Below, piece by piece: positions 46,431-58,958 of a DNA stretch of 64,000 nt; positions within the stretch are counted from its first letter, which is position 1; each line of letters opens with the position of its first letter. Made by a program: the position numbers and the translations under genes. This DNA is from Calamus simplicifolius (lineage: Eukaryota > Streptophyta > Magnoliopsida > Arecales > Arecaceae): positions 314,830 through 378,829 of the forward strand of contig UESW01005034.1 in NCBI GenBank assembly GCA_900491605.1, in the 5' to 3' direction. The notes beneath the pieces are model-generated. The model was not told the origin of the DNA and ran no database searches. It was given only the letters and a program-made list of their open reading frames with translations.

Positions 46431-47467
46431 TTACAAGCCAGTGGGCAAAGACAAAGAACAAGATCCTATAGCTAAAGCAGTAACCTTTGCTCCATTTCCT
46501 ATGCGCAGGATCACTTCATCTTTTTTCAGCTTTCTACTGCTTCTTATCATCTGCATATTAATACAAATATGAGATTCACAACCGGTATCCAATACCCAAG
46601 TGGAATAAGAAGTAACAGAAGAAAACACTCAATCATAAATATACCTGATGTAGAAGCATCTGTATGTTTCTTTTCTTTCAGGCTAGCCAGATAAGCCTTG
46701 CAGTTTCGCTTCCAGTGCCTTCCTTGCCACAGAAGTGACACTTCCCCTTGGCTACTTTGTTTTTCTTAATTCCCTTATTTGGTTTAGTCACCTTGGCCTT
46801 TTGGACCTTATTCTTCTTTGGCCGCTTCTTACGAGCGCCAGAAGACTCCATGACCATAACCTGCCCCTTTTCTTTCTTAATGTTGGGCTCGACATTTGTC
46901 AGCATATTCGCGAGCTCAGGTAGAGATGTCTCTAGCTTGTTCATGTTGAAATTAAGACAAATTACAAATAGCTGGGAGGTAATGACTGTAGAACCAAGTC
47001 AATACTTAGTTCATGATCCATCACAAAACCCAAACGTGCCAACTTCTCAATCAGATTGATCATTTTTAGTACGTGGGCACCCACTGATGAATCCTTAATC
47101 ATTTTGCACTGAAATAGCTCTTTAGAAGTTTGAAACCTCTCATATCAAGACTGTGCACCAAACAACTCTTGCAAGTGCATTAAAATCTCCTGAGCATTCA
47201 TATGCTCATGTTGTTTCTGAAGATCAGGTGAAATCAAGGCCAACATCAAACATGTGGCCATGTCTTCAGCATCTTTATACCGGTTGTATGCCACATGAAC
47301 CTCAGTCAGAGCATCCGCTGGTGGGACCTCGGTGCAACCTCATCTAGGATAAAAAGAATTTTCTCAGATCGAAGAACGATCCTTACATTCCTTAGCCAAT
47401 CAGGGAAGTTGAGTCCAGTCAATTTGTTGGATTCTAAAATATTCCTAAGGTTGATGTTTACACTCAT
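46431..47467 (-). pseudogene. Copia 2 gag and protease fragments
   Basis: The protease piece (46431-46628) has WVLDTGCESHIC, an Asp-Thr-Gly active site. Upstream, a zinc knuckle CHFCGKEG plus HWKRNC is split across two frames near 46720. Lys-rich gag tail (46750-46860) precedes it. The likely gag start is at 47467 (MSVNINLR). Several frame shifts lie between 46944 and 47467, readable as gag-like pieces only in alternating frames. Confidence 0.75.
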
Positions 47468-49094
47468 GGTTTCTCTGATAACCTACATAAATTAGAACGA
47501 GTCAATTACTATGAATACTAATCACCAACTTAATATGGTAATTCTAGATTTTTAATTAAGTTAGTTTCTCCTACTATTTTATCAAGGTTAATAGCCCTCT
47601 CTATTAATCTCGAGAAATTGGCATTCAATTTCCTTAGTGGGCTAGGATCCTCATTTGAATTACCTTGACCTTGGCTTTGGCACAACAAATCTCGGTAAGC
47701 CAAATTTGGTAGATTATCATCAATCACATCTAATGTGACTCCTAGATCATTTAGGGGACATTGCCTTGTCAATCACATCCATATGTGATCACCCTAAAGT
47801 TTGCCTCTAGATTAGACTGACCCTGACTTTGGCCAATTATGCCAGCTAATCTAGTTAAGTCAACCCATTGTTCCACAATCAACTCCTCATAAGTACACTC
47901 GACCTCGGCTTTGGCATGACAAATCTCATGACCTAATGATTTTGTATCATGTGAACAATGGAAGGCTTATGACTTAATATTCGTGGAGGGATTTAGCGCA
48001 TATAGGTCCCATCTACATCTACTACTATGCTACATATCCTATATGTATATTTTAGATTAATCTCAATTAACCTTAATTTCATAAGATCCAATCTATGATT
48101 GGGACTCCTAATCAAATTAGGATCCTGATCACTATCTAATTTAGGAACCCTAATTATGTGACCAAATCAATTGCTACCATCCTGATCAACCTTAATTGAT
48201 TTAATCAATTAAGAGCTTTCCTTAACAATGGCCAGATCAGCTGATCAATGGGGTCCTATTTAGCATACCCTTCGATCCCATTGAATGGGTTTTTCCAGGC
48301 AGCGAACGGAGCAATTAAAAACCATGATCAAACCTTTCTAGACACCAATGTAGTTAAGCCCAATTGATTAGATCAATTATGGGATCATAGGATCAAACAA
48401 TGACATGGTTAAGTCTAAGTTTCCTAAATCTTTATCATCTATTACATTTTATGATAACTTTAGATAGTGATCTAGCTAGGGTATTATGATAAGAATTCTT
48501 AATTCAAATTTTAAATTTTTTTATCATTTAATTACATGTTATGACATGTCGGTTTCACATCCCATGTAAATCCTAATGTCTCTAACAAACCCTAATCATA
48601 TTCTTGTCATGATAAGATTTTAGATTCAAAATATAAGATTTTAAATTCCATATGATTACTTTAATCACAATCTTATCTTGATCCAAATATCCAAACTAAG
48701 TTTTCAATGTTCATTATCATAAGAATATCAAATCTTAATCATATCAATAATCATGTTAAAATTAAATCCTAAACATGATTTCTAGGATTTCAGCATATAG
48801 TATCTATCATGCATAAATAATAATTGCTATTTTAACATGACACATATATGATTAAATCTAAATAATTATTGTTTATTATCATATAATAAATCTTTATCTC
48901 TGATATCATATATCAAGTACTCTATTTTAACATGATAATGAACATGCATAAATCTAATCAAATAATAAACATTTTATTATATTTTAGATTTATTATCAAC
49001 ATATGAAAACTCTTCATGATTTTAAGCATAATCATATTATCAATCATATTGACTCAAGTATCCTATCAGATTAATGAATCTGTAGCCTAAGGGG
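47468..49094. other. Copia 2 leader, no gene recognised
   Basis: AT-rich region between the primer binding site and gag. An open frame at 47530-47772 on the minus strand has no known domain. A long untranslated leader of this kind is common in copia elements with large LTRs. Confidence 0.6.
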
Positions 49095-49106
49095 GCTCTG
49101 ATACCA
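49095..49106 (-). other. Copia 2 primer binding site, initiator tRNA-Met
   Basis: TGGTATCAGAGC on the minus strand, one base from the 5' LTR. Confidence 0.92.
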
Positions 49107-49107
49107 C

Positions 49108-50308
49108 TGTTGGGAATTATGTATCAAGATATGAATCAAATTCATATAAACATTACGGAAGTATAAAATAAAATTTCTAGATGCCCAGGATCCTTAGGAA
49201 CATATTCATTAAATCTCAAATAAAATCTAATTTTATTCATACCTGAGTCCTTTATCGATGTAGATGAGGATGAAGCCGGTTAATCCTTTGCCACTAGCCG
49301 TCCACGTGTCTGGCCTCTAACGGTGATCCACGTGGAGAAGAAGGGATGAAGACCTCCAAGGTATGAAGATGACACTTCAGGAGAAAGAGAGGGGTGCTAG
49401 CACCTCTTGAATCCCCTTACAGAAAATACAGAAGATATTTTTGAAGAAAGATCTAATCTTTTTCTTCTCTTGCGCTGCCTTCCTAGTAGGAAGGAACCAT
49501 ATTTATAGGTGAAAAGGAGACGTTCCAAGGGAGAAGAAGAGACCTCTCTTCATGGCATGGTAACGTCATGGTAAATTTAATCCAAAGAAACAGAAGAAAC
49601 TCTCATTTTCATGGTAACATCATGGTAACATTAATCTAAGGAAACAGAAGAAACTCCCATTCTCATGGTAACGTTATCCAAGTGTCTCAATCTCAGCCTT
49701 TGAAATTAGGAGTATCTTATAACTACATGTCCCAATTTGTACGTGTTCATCATCGAACCGTAGAGATTCATCATGCCTCATCCCATGGGCATGATTCCAT
49801 CTTCACATGGCTGAGATTGGCCATTCATACCCGAATAATTAGAGCCATCCATCATATGGATCAAGTCATATCTGGGTATCCAATTATTTGTTCATCATAT
49901 GCACAAATAATTCTCCTTAACATTCCTTCTACTATAATGGATCATATCCATTATTATTATATCTTCTTTAAATTGGGTCTCATCCAATTATTTAATTGAT
50001 CATCTTATCTGAATTAAATCTAATTTAATTCTCATTTTAATTCATCCAAAATTCTCCTTAATGCGTGTGACCCATTAGGCCCTTTAACATGTTGGCAATA
50101 ATCATGTCCTAATCATAGACCCTAGGAATGATTGGACAACTCTTTGTCCAAGTCAACAATATGATTATAGATCATGAGAGGCCTCTAGCAAAGCATCATG
50201 ACCACCCAACTACTAAAGGTTTTGTTGACGTGACCATCAACACCTGTCCATGAACGGTTACCGTATGATCAAATCCTTTCGTCACATATCCCAGATCAAT
50301 CACTAACA
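49108..50308 (-). repeat. 5' LTR of copia 2, carrying a 754-bp deletion
   Basis: Matches 41501-42699 and then jumps to the last bases of the LTR (CACTAACA). The equivalent of 42700-43453 is missing. The terminus and target duplication are intact. On the minus strand the missing part is at the start of the LTR (U3 side), where the promoter would normally be. Confidence 0.9.
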
Positions 50309-51245
50309 GAACCAACTCCATTCACTGATGAGGGGGTATATCAGGAGGATAATTACCAACTACCTGTACCTCGGTCATACTCGACAACTTGTGCTTCATC
50401 TTCAAATGTGCTTTATATTCTTTCCATTTTTGGTTGAGAAACTTCAGTACAAAATCATGAGAGGATGGAGGGAGTACAAACTTGAAATGCAAAAGAAAAT
50501 AATTTTTAAGTCAAGTAAATGTTTGAAATAATCATGCAAATACTAAAAGAAAACAATGAGATATAAAATCTATCAATATATCCATCAATAATAACGTGTT
50601 GATACAAAGTATTGTTATTGAAAGAATATAAAACATAGCATAATATATCAACTATACAAAATAAAAAATGTTTAGATTCAATTTTTTACCTATACAACTC
50701 ATAGAATCTTAACTTGATACGTCGAAAGCATATCATTTGACTTTAGATAACTCAGTGGACAAAGCTGATGCCTCCATGCAATTGTCCTTAAAAATAAACT
50801 CAATAAGCTACCAGCTTTTTTAATTGGCTATCCTAGCTGATTGCACTCAACCACTATTTTTTCACCCTTGCGCATCTGCTAGACATCCCGTACTACTATG
50901 GGCCCACGTCTGCGCGTAACCCTCCCAAATCAGTCTACATAAAAATAGATATAAGTAAAATGTCGTAAGAATTATAATTTTTTTAAACCAAATAAAAAAA
51001 TAAATTACCCTGAATGTGTAGCTCATCATCTACTATATCAATGTAGGATCATACTACCCCGAGGATGATGGACCAGCAGTAGACTGTTGTGTTGAAGGAC
51101 TGGACGCAATGTTCGATACTAAAGGAGGACCGACATGAACTTGCTATGCCAAAGAAATACCCACCTCAGCCTGCTGTGCTGAAGCAGAAGTGTCGGCCTT
51201 TGTCCGCGAGTGCTGAAACTACACACCATCAAATCTTTGCGAGCA
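50309..51245 (-). pseudogene. Element B second gene, 5' part (Transposase_24 type)
   Basis: Minus-strand exons. The first, about 51060-51230, is Gln/Ser/Ala-rich. The next (about 50700-50945) reads RRGPIVVRDV then RKGEKIVVE and FLRTIAWRHQLCPL, the conserved opening of Ptta/En/Spm Transposase_24 proteins. The third (50320-50485) reads FVLKFLNQKWKEYKAHLKMK and NYPPDIPPHQ. It stops in the codon where a Trp is expected, just before the copia 2 insertion. Intron-like AT-rich spacers with GT/AG borders lie between exons. The protein would be the element's DNA-binding second product. Confidence 0.65.
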
Positions 51246-51495
51246 CAGCATAATGTCACCTATCATTTACATCAGAGTCAGAATTAGTGAAGATAAATAT
51301 TAATTTAATATAATAATTACTACAAATTTATATATTACAAAATTTAATGCCAATAAGAATCAAGCATTAGCATTTCCTTCAAATTCCATCCTAACCAAGG
51401 ATATTGTAGCATGTACATCATTAACTAGTACAAAATTAAATGGCACGGAATGTGTATAAGTGTCATCATCTTTCAGCTGCTTTCCCATATCATAT
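51246..51495. other. Spacer between element B genes
   Basis: Upstream of the second gene of element B on the minus strand. It ends at the copia 3 insertion site (CATAT) and continues at 56804. No coding features. Confidence 0.5.
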
Positions 51496-52126
51496 TGATA
51501 GGGAATACAACAAATATTCCTCTAATATGATCGCTATTAGTATGACCAAGCACGTAGTTGCGATAAAATCAACAAAAAACACAGAATAATAATAGGAATC
51601 AAAATCTAAAAGAAAACAATGAGATACAAGGATTTTACCTGATTCACCCAAACTGGGCTATGTCCACGGCGGCACAGGATCTGCAAGGCTTCACTAAGAG
51701 TTAAATCAGGTACAAGCCCTCAAAACTCTCTCTCTCAGAAACTCTTGTGATCTCATATTTTTTCTCTCTCTCTACAGCACACAGAGGTCATCACCGAGCC
51801 TCCAATTTATTTTACACATTCGTAACTCCCACACGAGATTTTTGTGGCTAGCGGTTACAGCTGAGATGATGCCTCAAATCCTCCTCCAAAAGCTCCCTAC
51901 GGTGACTTTGGATAATGGCCAAAATATCCTCAACTAACTCCCCAAAATCTATCCAAAATCTTATGTTTGTTACTTTTGGATAATGACAAAAACCATCCTC
52001 AACTAACTCCCCAAAATCTATCCAAATCTCATGTTTGTTACTTTTTAATAATGACTGATTTGCCAACTCCTTCGTGAACTCTGATTTGGGGCTTTCTCTT
52101 GATGAAATTAATCTCCATCCATAACA
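51496..52126 (-). repeat. 3' LTR of copia 3
   Basis: 631 bp, TG...CA. Contains a 70-bp motif duplicated in tandem (ACTTTTGGATAATG words near 51907-52055), also seen in the 5' LTR. Confidence 0.93.
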
Positions 52127-52139
52127 ATCTCCCACTTGG
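52127..52139 (-). other. Copia 3 polypurine tract
   Basis: CCAAGTGGGAGAT on the minus strand, directly adjacent to the 3' LTR. Confidence 0.82.
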
Positions 52140-52202
52140 AGATTAATGACATCACTCTTAGATCTACCTTCTTTCTCTGTGCTGCGCTCTCTTGATCTAT
52201 CT

Positions 52203-52724
52203 CTAGAAAAGCTTCACCAAGTTGCAATAGAGACTCAACTTGTCTCTGCTCACAACCTTAGTGAACATATCTGCAGGGTTTTCAGCTCCATCAATTTTTT
52301 CCAGCTTCAACTGCTCCTCATCTAATGCACTGCATATGAAATGATACCTAAGCTGAATGTGCTTGTTTCTTGCATGAAATGCTGGATTCCTTGCCAAGTG
52401 AACTGCGCTCTGGCTGTCGCTCCATAATGTATTACACTTGTGCTCCTTGCCGAGCTCCTCCATCAACCTCTATAACCAGATCATCTCTTTACTAGCTTCT
52501 GTGATCACCACATACTTAGCTTCTGTAGTTGACAATGCCACTATCTTCTGCAACTGAGATACCCAGCTCACTGCTGTATCACCGACAGTGAAAACATAAC
52601 CAGTGGTGCTCCTCCCACTGTCTCTGTCACCAGAGTGATCAGCATTTATAAATTCCTATACTTGAAGACTATCACCTCTATAGCACAAACTGTAAGTTAA
52701 TGTACCCCTGAGATATCTTAAGAT
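52203..52724 (-). pseudogene. Copia 3 RNase H fragments
   Basis: The open part (52203-52466) reads NTLWSDSQSAVHLARNPAFHARNKHI, a copia RNase H catalytic-loop region, and ends ADMFTKVVSRDK, the usual copia pol terminus. Upstream, between 52466 and 52724, further RNase H sequence (an SAEAEY-type motif) is visible but interrupted by stops. Confidence 0.82.
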
Positions 52725-53842
52725 CTACTTCACTGCATTCCAGTGTTCCTTGCCTGAATTCTGCATGTACCTGCTGACTGCTCCCACTGCTTGTGCGATA
52801 TCTGGTATTGTGCAAACCATTGCATACATTAGACTTCCCACGGCTGAGGCATATGGAACTCTAATCATCTCATCCCTTGCTTTCTGAGTTGTTGGACACA
52901 ACTGCTTGCTGAGCTTGAAGTGTGCTGCCAAAGGTGTTGACACTGCCTTTGCATTCTCCATATGGAACCTCTTCAGTACCTTCTCTATATAGTCCTCCTG
53001 AGATAGCCACAGCTTCCGTTGCTTCCTATCTCTGTTGATCCTCATGCCAAGAATCTGCTTCGCCTCTTCCAAATCCTTCATTGAGAACTTATTTGCCATC
53101 AATTTCTTGAGCTCTTCTATCTTCCTCATACTGGAACCTGCTACAAGCATATCGTCCATATACAAGGATAAAATAATAAACTCATTTGTAATGTACCTCA
53201 AAAAGTACATACAATGATCTGACTGGCATCTGGTGAAGCCTTTTTCTAGCATGAAACTGTCAAACTTGAGGTACCATTGCCGCGGAGCCTGCTTCCGACC
53301 ATACAAACTTTTCTTCAATCTGCAGACCATGTCATCCTTTCCCCTAACTTGGAAACCTTCTGGCTGGTGCATGTGCAGCTCCTCTTCTAAATCTCCATGA
53401 AGAAATGCTGTCTTCACATCTAACTGCTCTAGATGAAGATCCTCACTGCTACCATGCTCAGAATCACCCTGATGGATGTCATCTTGACTACTGGGGAAAA
53501 GATCTCCTGGAAGTCAATTCCCTCTTTCTGTACATAACCCTTGACAACTAACCTTGCTTTGTATCTCTTGGTACCATCGACCTCATTCTTCATCTTGTAC
53601 ACCTATTTGTTGAACAGAGCTTTCTTGCCAGCGGGTAACTTCACAAGATCCCAAGTCTTGTTTTTCTTTAAAGAGTCCATCTCCTCTTTCATAGCCAACT
53701 CCCACTTGACCTTAGCTTCATCATGCATGGCTTCAAAAAAACATTCTGGCTCTCCAGAATCTGTGTACAAAACATAATCATTAGCAGAATACCTCTGTGA
53801 TGGCCTGGTAACCCTCGTGGTCCTCCTCAACTGTGGGGACAC
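52725..53842 (-). pseudogene. Copia 3 reverse transcriptase
   Basis: The main segment (52725-53417) reads MKTAFLHGDLEEE, LKKSLYGRKQAPRQWYLKFD, then YMDDMLVAG with the polymerase active site (Met replacing the more common Val), and YASAVGSLMYAMVCTIPDIA. The N-terminal part (53603-53842) holds WELAMKEEMDSLKKNKTWDL. Between 53417 and 53603 the sequence continues in another frame with stops. Copies DNA from the element RNA inside the particle when intact. Confidence 0.9.
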
Positions 53843-55336
53843 CGGCTAAGGTACCGATGTATGCATGTGGCTGTCTGTTCCAACCACATCTTCCTCCTCC
53901 ACATCCTCGGAGTTTCTATCTTTAGTTGGCACTCAAAGAATTTCTCCATCTTTGACAGGATCGAGTTCTATAAACTCCTATTTCTTTTCTTCCACTGCAT
54001 CCTTCCTGTCTTTGTAAGTATGCTCTTCATCAAATACCACATTCCTGCTTCGAATGATCTTATTGTTCTGGAAATCCCAGAGCTTGTAGCCATACTCATC
54101 GCCACCGTATCCAATGAAAACACACTTTGTAGACTTGGAGTCTAACTTACTCCTCTTCTCTTTTTCAATCAAAGAATAAACAATGCAGCCAAATACTTTA
54201 AGAAAAGAAAGTTTTACCTATTTTCCTGTCCAAACCTCCTCTGGAATCCCACCATCCAATGCACTGGATGGACTCCTGTTGATCAAATACACTGTGGTGT
54301 CCAGTGCTGCTGCCCAAAAATATGTAGGTAGACCTGAGTCAAACCTCATACTCCTCTCTCTCTCAAGAATGGTCCTGTTCATTCTTTCTGCCACACCATT
54401 CTGCTCTGGTATCCCTGGGACGGTCTTGATCCTTCTGATTCCATGCTCTGCGTAGTAGACATCAAACTCTCTACTGCAGTATTTGCCACCGTTATCTGTC
54501 TTGAGACACTTGAGACTTGCTCCAGTCTGGCTTTCACACATGACTCTCCATCTCTTGAAGATGCCAAAGACCTCATACTTTTCCTTCATAGCAAACACCC
54601 AGACTTTCCTGCTGAAATCATCTATAAACGGGATAAAGTACTTATTGCCCGCATATGATGCCACTGGTGCTGAACCCCAGACATCTGAATGAACCAACTC
54701 CAGCCTTTCAGTCTTCTTCTGAGTTCTTGCTAACTGAAAACTCACTGTTTTCTGCTTACCATAGATACACCCTTCATAAAACTCTAGATTCACCTTCTTT
54801 ATCCCAGGTAGAAGCTCTCTCCTGTGTAGAATATTCAAGTTCTTCTCACTAAGATGACCGAGCCTCCTGTGCCATAATGTAGTCACTGTACCCGTATCTC
54901 CTGCTGCCACTGAAACTAAACTCTCACTGCTTGCCAGGAAGTAGAGAGTGCCTGTCCGTTTCCCTTTGACAACAACCATAGATCCTTTAGTCATTTTCCA
55001 CTGAGAATTACCATAAATGGCTACATAACCCTCAACATCAAGCTGACTGATAGAAATTAGGTTTTTCTTTAAATCTGGGATGTATCTGACTTGTGAAAGT
55101 CTCAATTCTCCGCCTGTCACTGGCTTCAGTACAATTATTCCTCTACCAACAATTCTGCACTGTTGTCCATTGCCAACTGTGACATGACCAAAATCTCCTT
55201 GGATAAAATCCAAAAATAGGTGTCTCTTTGAGCTGCAATGGTAAGAAGCCCCTGAGTCTACAAACCATAGATCTGAGTTTGCCCCATCGCCGGCTGACAA
55301 GCACACATCCTCAAAATTTCGCTCAATAGTACTCAC
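53843..55336 (-). pseudogene. Copia 3 protease and integrase
   Basis: One long segment (54218-55336) holds the protease motif VDSGASYH, the pre-integrase zinc finger (WHRRLGHLSEKNL ... a C-X2-C pair reduced to one clear Cys at EGCIYGK), HSDVWGSAP, KTDNGGKY and QNGVAERMNRTI, so all three catalytic acidic residues are present. It ends in a stop codon at 54218; the frame resumes beyond (53978-54172) with FIGYGGDEYGYKLW, the integrase tail. Then a variable linker leads to RT. Confidence 0.9.
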
Positions 55337-55356
55337 AACATTTGCTTCCTGACCTT

Positions 55357-56114
55357 CTATCTTGCTCTCTGCACCTTCTTCTTACCCCAACAATCCTTGC
55401 TCGTGTGACCTTTCTTCCCGCAGTTCCAACACTTCATGGGAAATCTCCCTTTGGACTTTCCTCTACTCTTGGACTGGCCTTTCTCTAACTTCTTCCTCTC
55501 CTGTGATCTTCCTCTGGTATCCACCATGAGTGCAGTACTTGTAGAAGTCCCACCCACATCCTTTCTTCTCATCTCATCATTCAATATACAACTAACTGCA
55601 TCATTGAATGTAAGAATACCTGATACCGAGTTGCTGACTGTCATCACAAGATTATCCCAACTCTCTGGCAAGGAACATAAGAAAAGAAGCGTCCTGAATG
55701 AATCATCAAAAACAACATAGACCAACTCCAATTGATTAATCATCGAGTTGAACTTGTTCAGATGCTCCGTCACTGAACTATTCTCAGCCATCTTCAAATT
55801 GAAGAGCTTTTTCATGAGAAATATCTTGTTTGAGGTGGAAGGTTTTTCATACAGCTTTGTTAAAGCGGTCATCATATCCACGATGGTCTTTTCCTTTGCA
55901 ATATTATACGCCAATTGAGGTGTCAATGACAATCTGATCGTGGCCAGGGTTTCCTATCCAGAATCATCCAATCTGAGTCGCTCATTGAATCCGGCTTCTT
56001 TCCCTCTAATGGAAGGTAAAGATCCTTCTGATATAGGTAGTCCTCAATTTGCATCCTCCACCATCCAAAATTGTGACCATTGAATTTCTCGATTTTGATC
56101 TTGTCTTCTGCCAT
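55357..56114 (-). pseudogene. Copia 3 gag
   Basis: Start at 56114 gives MAEDKIKIEKFNGHNFGWWR, the usual Tnt1-like Gag N-terminus. A frameshift near 55950 joins it to the segment 55357-55932 (UBN2-like: TALTKLYEKPSTSNKIFLMK, LLFLCSLPESWDN). A CX2CX4HX4C zinc knuckle, CWNCGKKGHTSKDC, lies near the C-terminus. A second frame shift near 55380 separates gag from the protease frame. Expected to form the capsid. Confidence 0.88.
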
Positions 56115-56158
56115 CTCTTTGTTGATTTGTCCGACCGTAATAATATGAAGAAAACCAA

Positions 56159-56170
56159 GCTCTGATACCA
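56159..56170 (-). other. Copia 3 primer binding site, initiator tRNA-Met
   Basis: TGGTATCAGAGC on the minus strand, three bases from the 5' LTR. Confidence 0.9.
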
Positions 56171-56173
56171 ATT

Positions 56174-56803
56174 TGATAGGGAATACAACAAATATTCCTC
56201 TAATATGATCGCTATTAGTACGACCAAGCACATAGTTGCGATAAAATTAACAAAAACACAGAATAATAATAGGAACCAAAATCTAAAAGAAAACAGCGAG
56301 AGATAAGGATTTTACGTGGTTCACCCAAACTGGGCTATGTCCACGGCGGCACAGGATCTGCAAGGCTTCACTAAGAGTTGAATCAGGTACAAGCCCTCAA
56401 AACTCTCTCTCTCAGAAACTCTTATGATCTCATAATTTTTTTTCTCTCTCTGCAGCACACAGAGGTCCTCACCGAGCCTCCCATTTATTTCACACATTCG
56501 TAACTCCCACACGAGATTTTTGTGGCTAGCGGTTACAGCTGAGATGACGCCTCAAATCCTCCTCCAAAAGCTCCCTACGGTGACTTTGGATAATGGCCAA
56601 AACATCTTCAACTAACTCCCCAAAATCTATCCAAATCTTATGTTTGTTACTTTTGGATAATGACAAAAACCATCCTCAACTAACTCCCCAAAATCTATCC
56701 AAATCTCATGTTTGTTACTTTTGGATAATGACTGATTTGCCAACTCCTTCGTGAACTCTGATTTGGGGCTTCCTCTTGATGAAATTAATCTCCATCCATA
56801 ACA
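56174..56803 (-). repeat. 5' LTR of copia 3
   Basis: 630 bp, matches 51496-52126 with roughly 20-25 differences by eye. Carries the element's promoter position. Confidence 0.93.
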
Positions 56804-56808
56804 CATAT

Positions 56809-58958
56809 ATGTCCCTAGGTTTTGTTTTAATAATAGTAGCCCAATTTTTATCTTTTGTATTTTGTACAAAAAATACTTGACAAGCTTAAGAAGAAAAATG
56901 AATGAATCATCCTTCAATAAGACATCAGTATGTATCAACCTTATAAAATTTACAAGTGTAAATCCATTTGCATTTTTTTCAAACCCCTTGATGAGTTTAT
57001 ATATCTACCCAATCACATCTAAATAATATGACTTTAAATATTTTGTAGTAATCTAACTCATAAATATCTTTAAGTGCACCATAATAGGTTTTTCCATCTG
57101 CTTCCACCATAACACCACTATTCTATGTTTTTCTAAATTTCACACGATCTTTAGTATGAAATTTAAAACCATTGATTATGAAACTATTATATCTATTGAT
57201 AACTTTGTTAGGTCCTCAAGCCAGGCTATTAATTCATTTGAATAATTCTCTCCATCATCATTGATACCTAAAAAATAAATAAGAAATATTAATAGGTTAT
57301 TTGATGTTAAATTTATCCATATATTTTCTAAGTATATGACCTATTTTGAAAGAAATGTAGAAAAAACTCGACTAACCATTGCTACTCAATCCTTGGATGG
57401 GGTTGAGTTCTATGATTAGCTTGTAGCTGAGACATTAAAAATTCACTGCATAAAATTTACTTTATGCATTTAGAACAAAAATAAGATATGATATTTAAAT
57501 TTAAATTGCAATAAATTATACTAACCTACAATAGTCAAATATTATTTCACTATGGAGTAAACATAATGATGTACTTGTGCCATTGATTTCTGATCTAATA
57601 CAATACTTTCAGTTTTTCCTATTACTTTACCTGTAGTTAAAAACTTATATAATTCTGCATTATCTACGAAATCGCTATACCATTAAGGTCTATTAAATAC
57701 TGTCTCTACACCTTGAAGATATCTTGAACAAAATATCAAATACTCTTCAACAGTATATTCGTCTGCAATTCAGCCTTCTGGATAGGCTTTGTTTTGTATA
57801 TAATCTTTCAATCGCATAATATACCTACAAGATAAATCAATTTATAAATATAGAATAATTATGATGCTACTTTTATTAAAAATTATAGTGTATCAGTCAA
57901 TAGGATATATCAGACTCTATAGTGTACCTCTCAATAGGATACATCCATCTATAGTATATCGGTCCATCAAACTTGACTTTTAAAGCTAAGTGAATGAGTA
58001 GATGTACCATAATAGTAAAAATTTTGGAGAAAAAATCTTCTCCATCTGACAAAGTATAATTGGAACATCAAATTTCAACTGATCAAGCTCTCCAGGATCA
58101 ACAACTGATGAATATAATGCCTTAAAGAATTATGATAATCGAATTATAACTGCAAGAACTTGTTTAGGCACTAATGATCTTGAAGCTATTGAAAGATATC
58201 TTACATCAATATGTTACCATCATGACTTTTGAGATTATAAATTTTATATCTTTAAAATGCACACACCTTGAAATGTTTGATGCATATCCATTAGGTACTT
58301 TAATATTTTTTAATACTATCAGAAAATTATCTTTTTCTTGAGCAGACATTGTATAAGATGCAGGAGGCAAATAAATTTTATCATTAGCAAGCATTTTGGG
58401 ATGAAGATTCGGTCAGATACCCAATTCTTTAAATCCAGTCGTGTCTTTATGTTATCTTTATTTTTTCCATCAAGATTCAATAATATTCCAAGCAAATTAT
58501 CACAAACATTCTTCTCTATGTGCATGACATCAAGATTATACCAAATAAGATTATGTTCCTAATAAGATAAGTCAAAAAAGATACTGCTTTTCTTCCATAA
58601 ATATTTACTAGGCTGATTTGTAAATGCTATCTATACATCTTCCTCATTTCTTTTTCAAAAAAATTATCAGGATCTTCAAATACATGTGCATCCATACTAC
58701 CAATAGTCACTTCTTCTGATAATCCTTCTTGATCATTCCTTCCTTTTTTGAGAAGACTTCAAGAATTTATCATATATATAACTGATGGAATCCATTTATT
58801 TATGAACATTAGTTCCAGAAGGTGAAATAGGTGCACATCCCAATTCTATGGTACCATCAAATAAATCTTTCTGAAAATAAAACTAATGATTTGGTTCTAA
58901 CCATTGACGATGCCCCATATAACGAAATTTTTTTTCATGTTTTAACCAAATTGAATGC
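56809..58958 (-). pseudogene. Element B TNP2-type CACTA transposase, 3' two-thirds
   Basis: On the minus strand from right to left: about 58830-58955 encodes FRYMGHRQWLEPNH and KDLFDGTIELGCAP, part of the TNP2 core. At 58206-58525 comes MHIEKNVCDNLLGILLNLDG, then LPPASYTMSAQEK and PNGYASNISRCVHFKD, the DUF4218 block. At about 57052-57128 comes VMVEADGKTYYGALKDIYE, the DUF4216 block. Stops, shifts and intron-like AT-rich spacers separate them. The N-terminal part is missing because another element begins at about 58962. In an intact element this protein cuts and moves the ends. Confidence 0.78.

Larger units (their letters stand above)
41501..50308 (-). mobile_element. Ty1/copia retrotransposon 2, degenerate, TSD GAACC
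   Basis: 8.8-kb element with LTRs beginning TGTTGGG and ending ACTAACA, flanked by GAACC at 41496-41500 and 50309-50313. Orientation is minus, set by the primer site (49095-49106) and polypurine tract (43460-43470). The left (3') LTR is 1959 bp; the right (5') LTR is only 1201 bp because of an internal deletion. Domains in order on the minus strand are Gag, protease, integrase, RT and RNase H, all broken by stops and shifts. The long LTR and initiator tRNA-Met site would fit an Angela/Tork-type lineage, but the lineage is not certain. It inserted into an exon of element B's second gene. Confidence 0.92.
51496..56803 (-). mobile_element. Ty1/copia retrotransposon 3 (Tork/Tnt1-like), TSD CATAT
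   Basis: 5.3-kb element with two 630-bp LTRs (TGATAGGG ... ATAACA), flanked by CATAT at 51491-51495 and 56804-56808. Primer site 56159-56170 (initiator tRNA-Met) and polypurine tract 52127-52139 set minus orientation. Length, LTR size and the pol sequence resemble Tnt1/Tork-type elements. Gag, protease, integrase, RT and RNase H are in order with a moderate number of stops and shifts. LTRs are about 96% identical by eye, so it is the best preserved pol in the window. It inserted between the two genes of element B. Confidence 0.94.
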
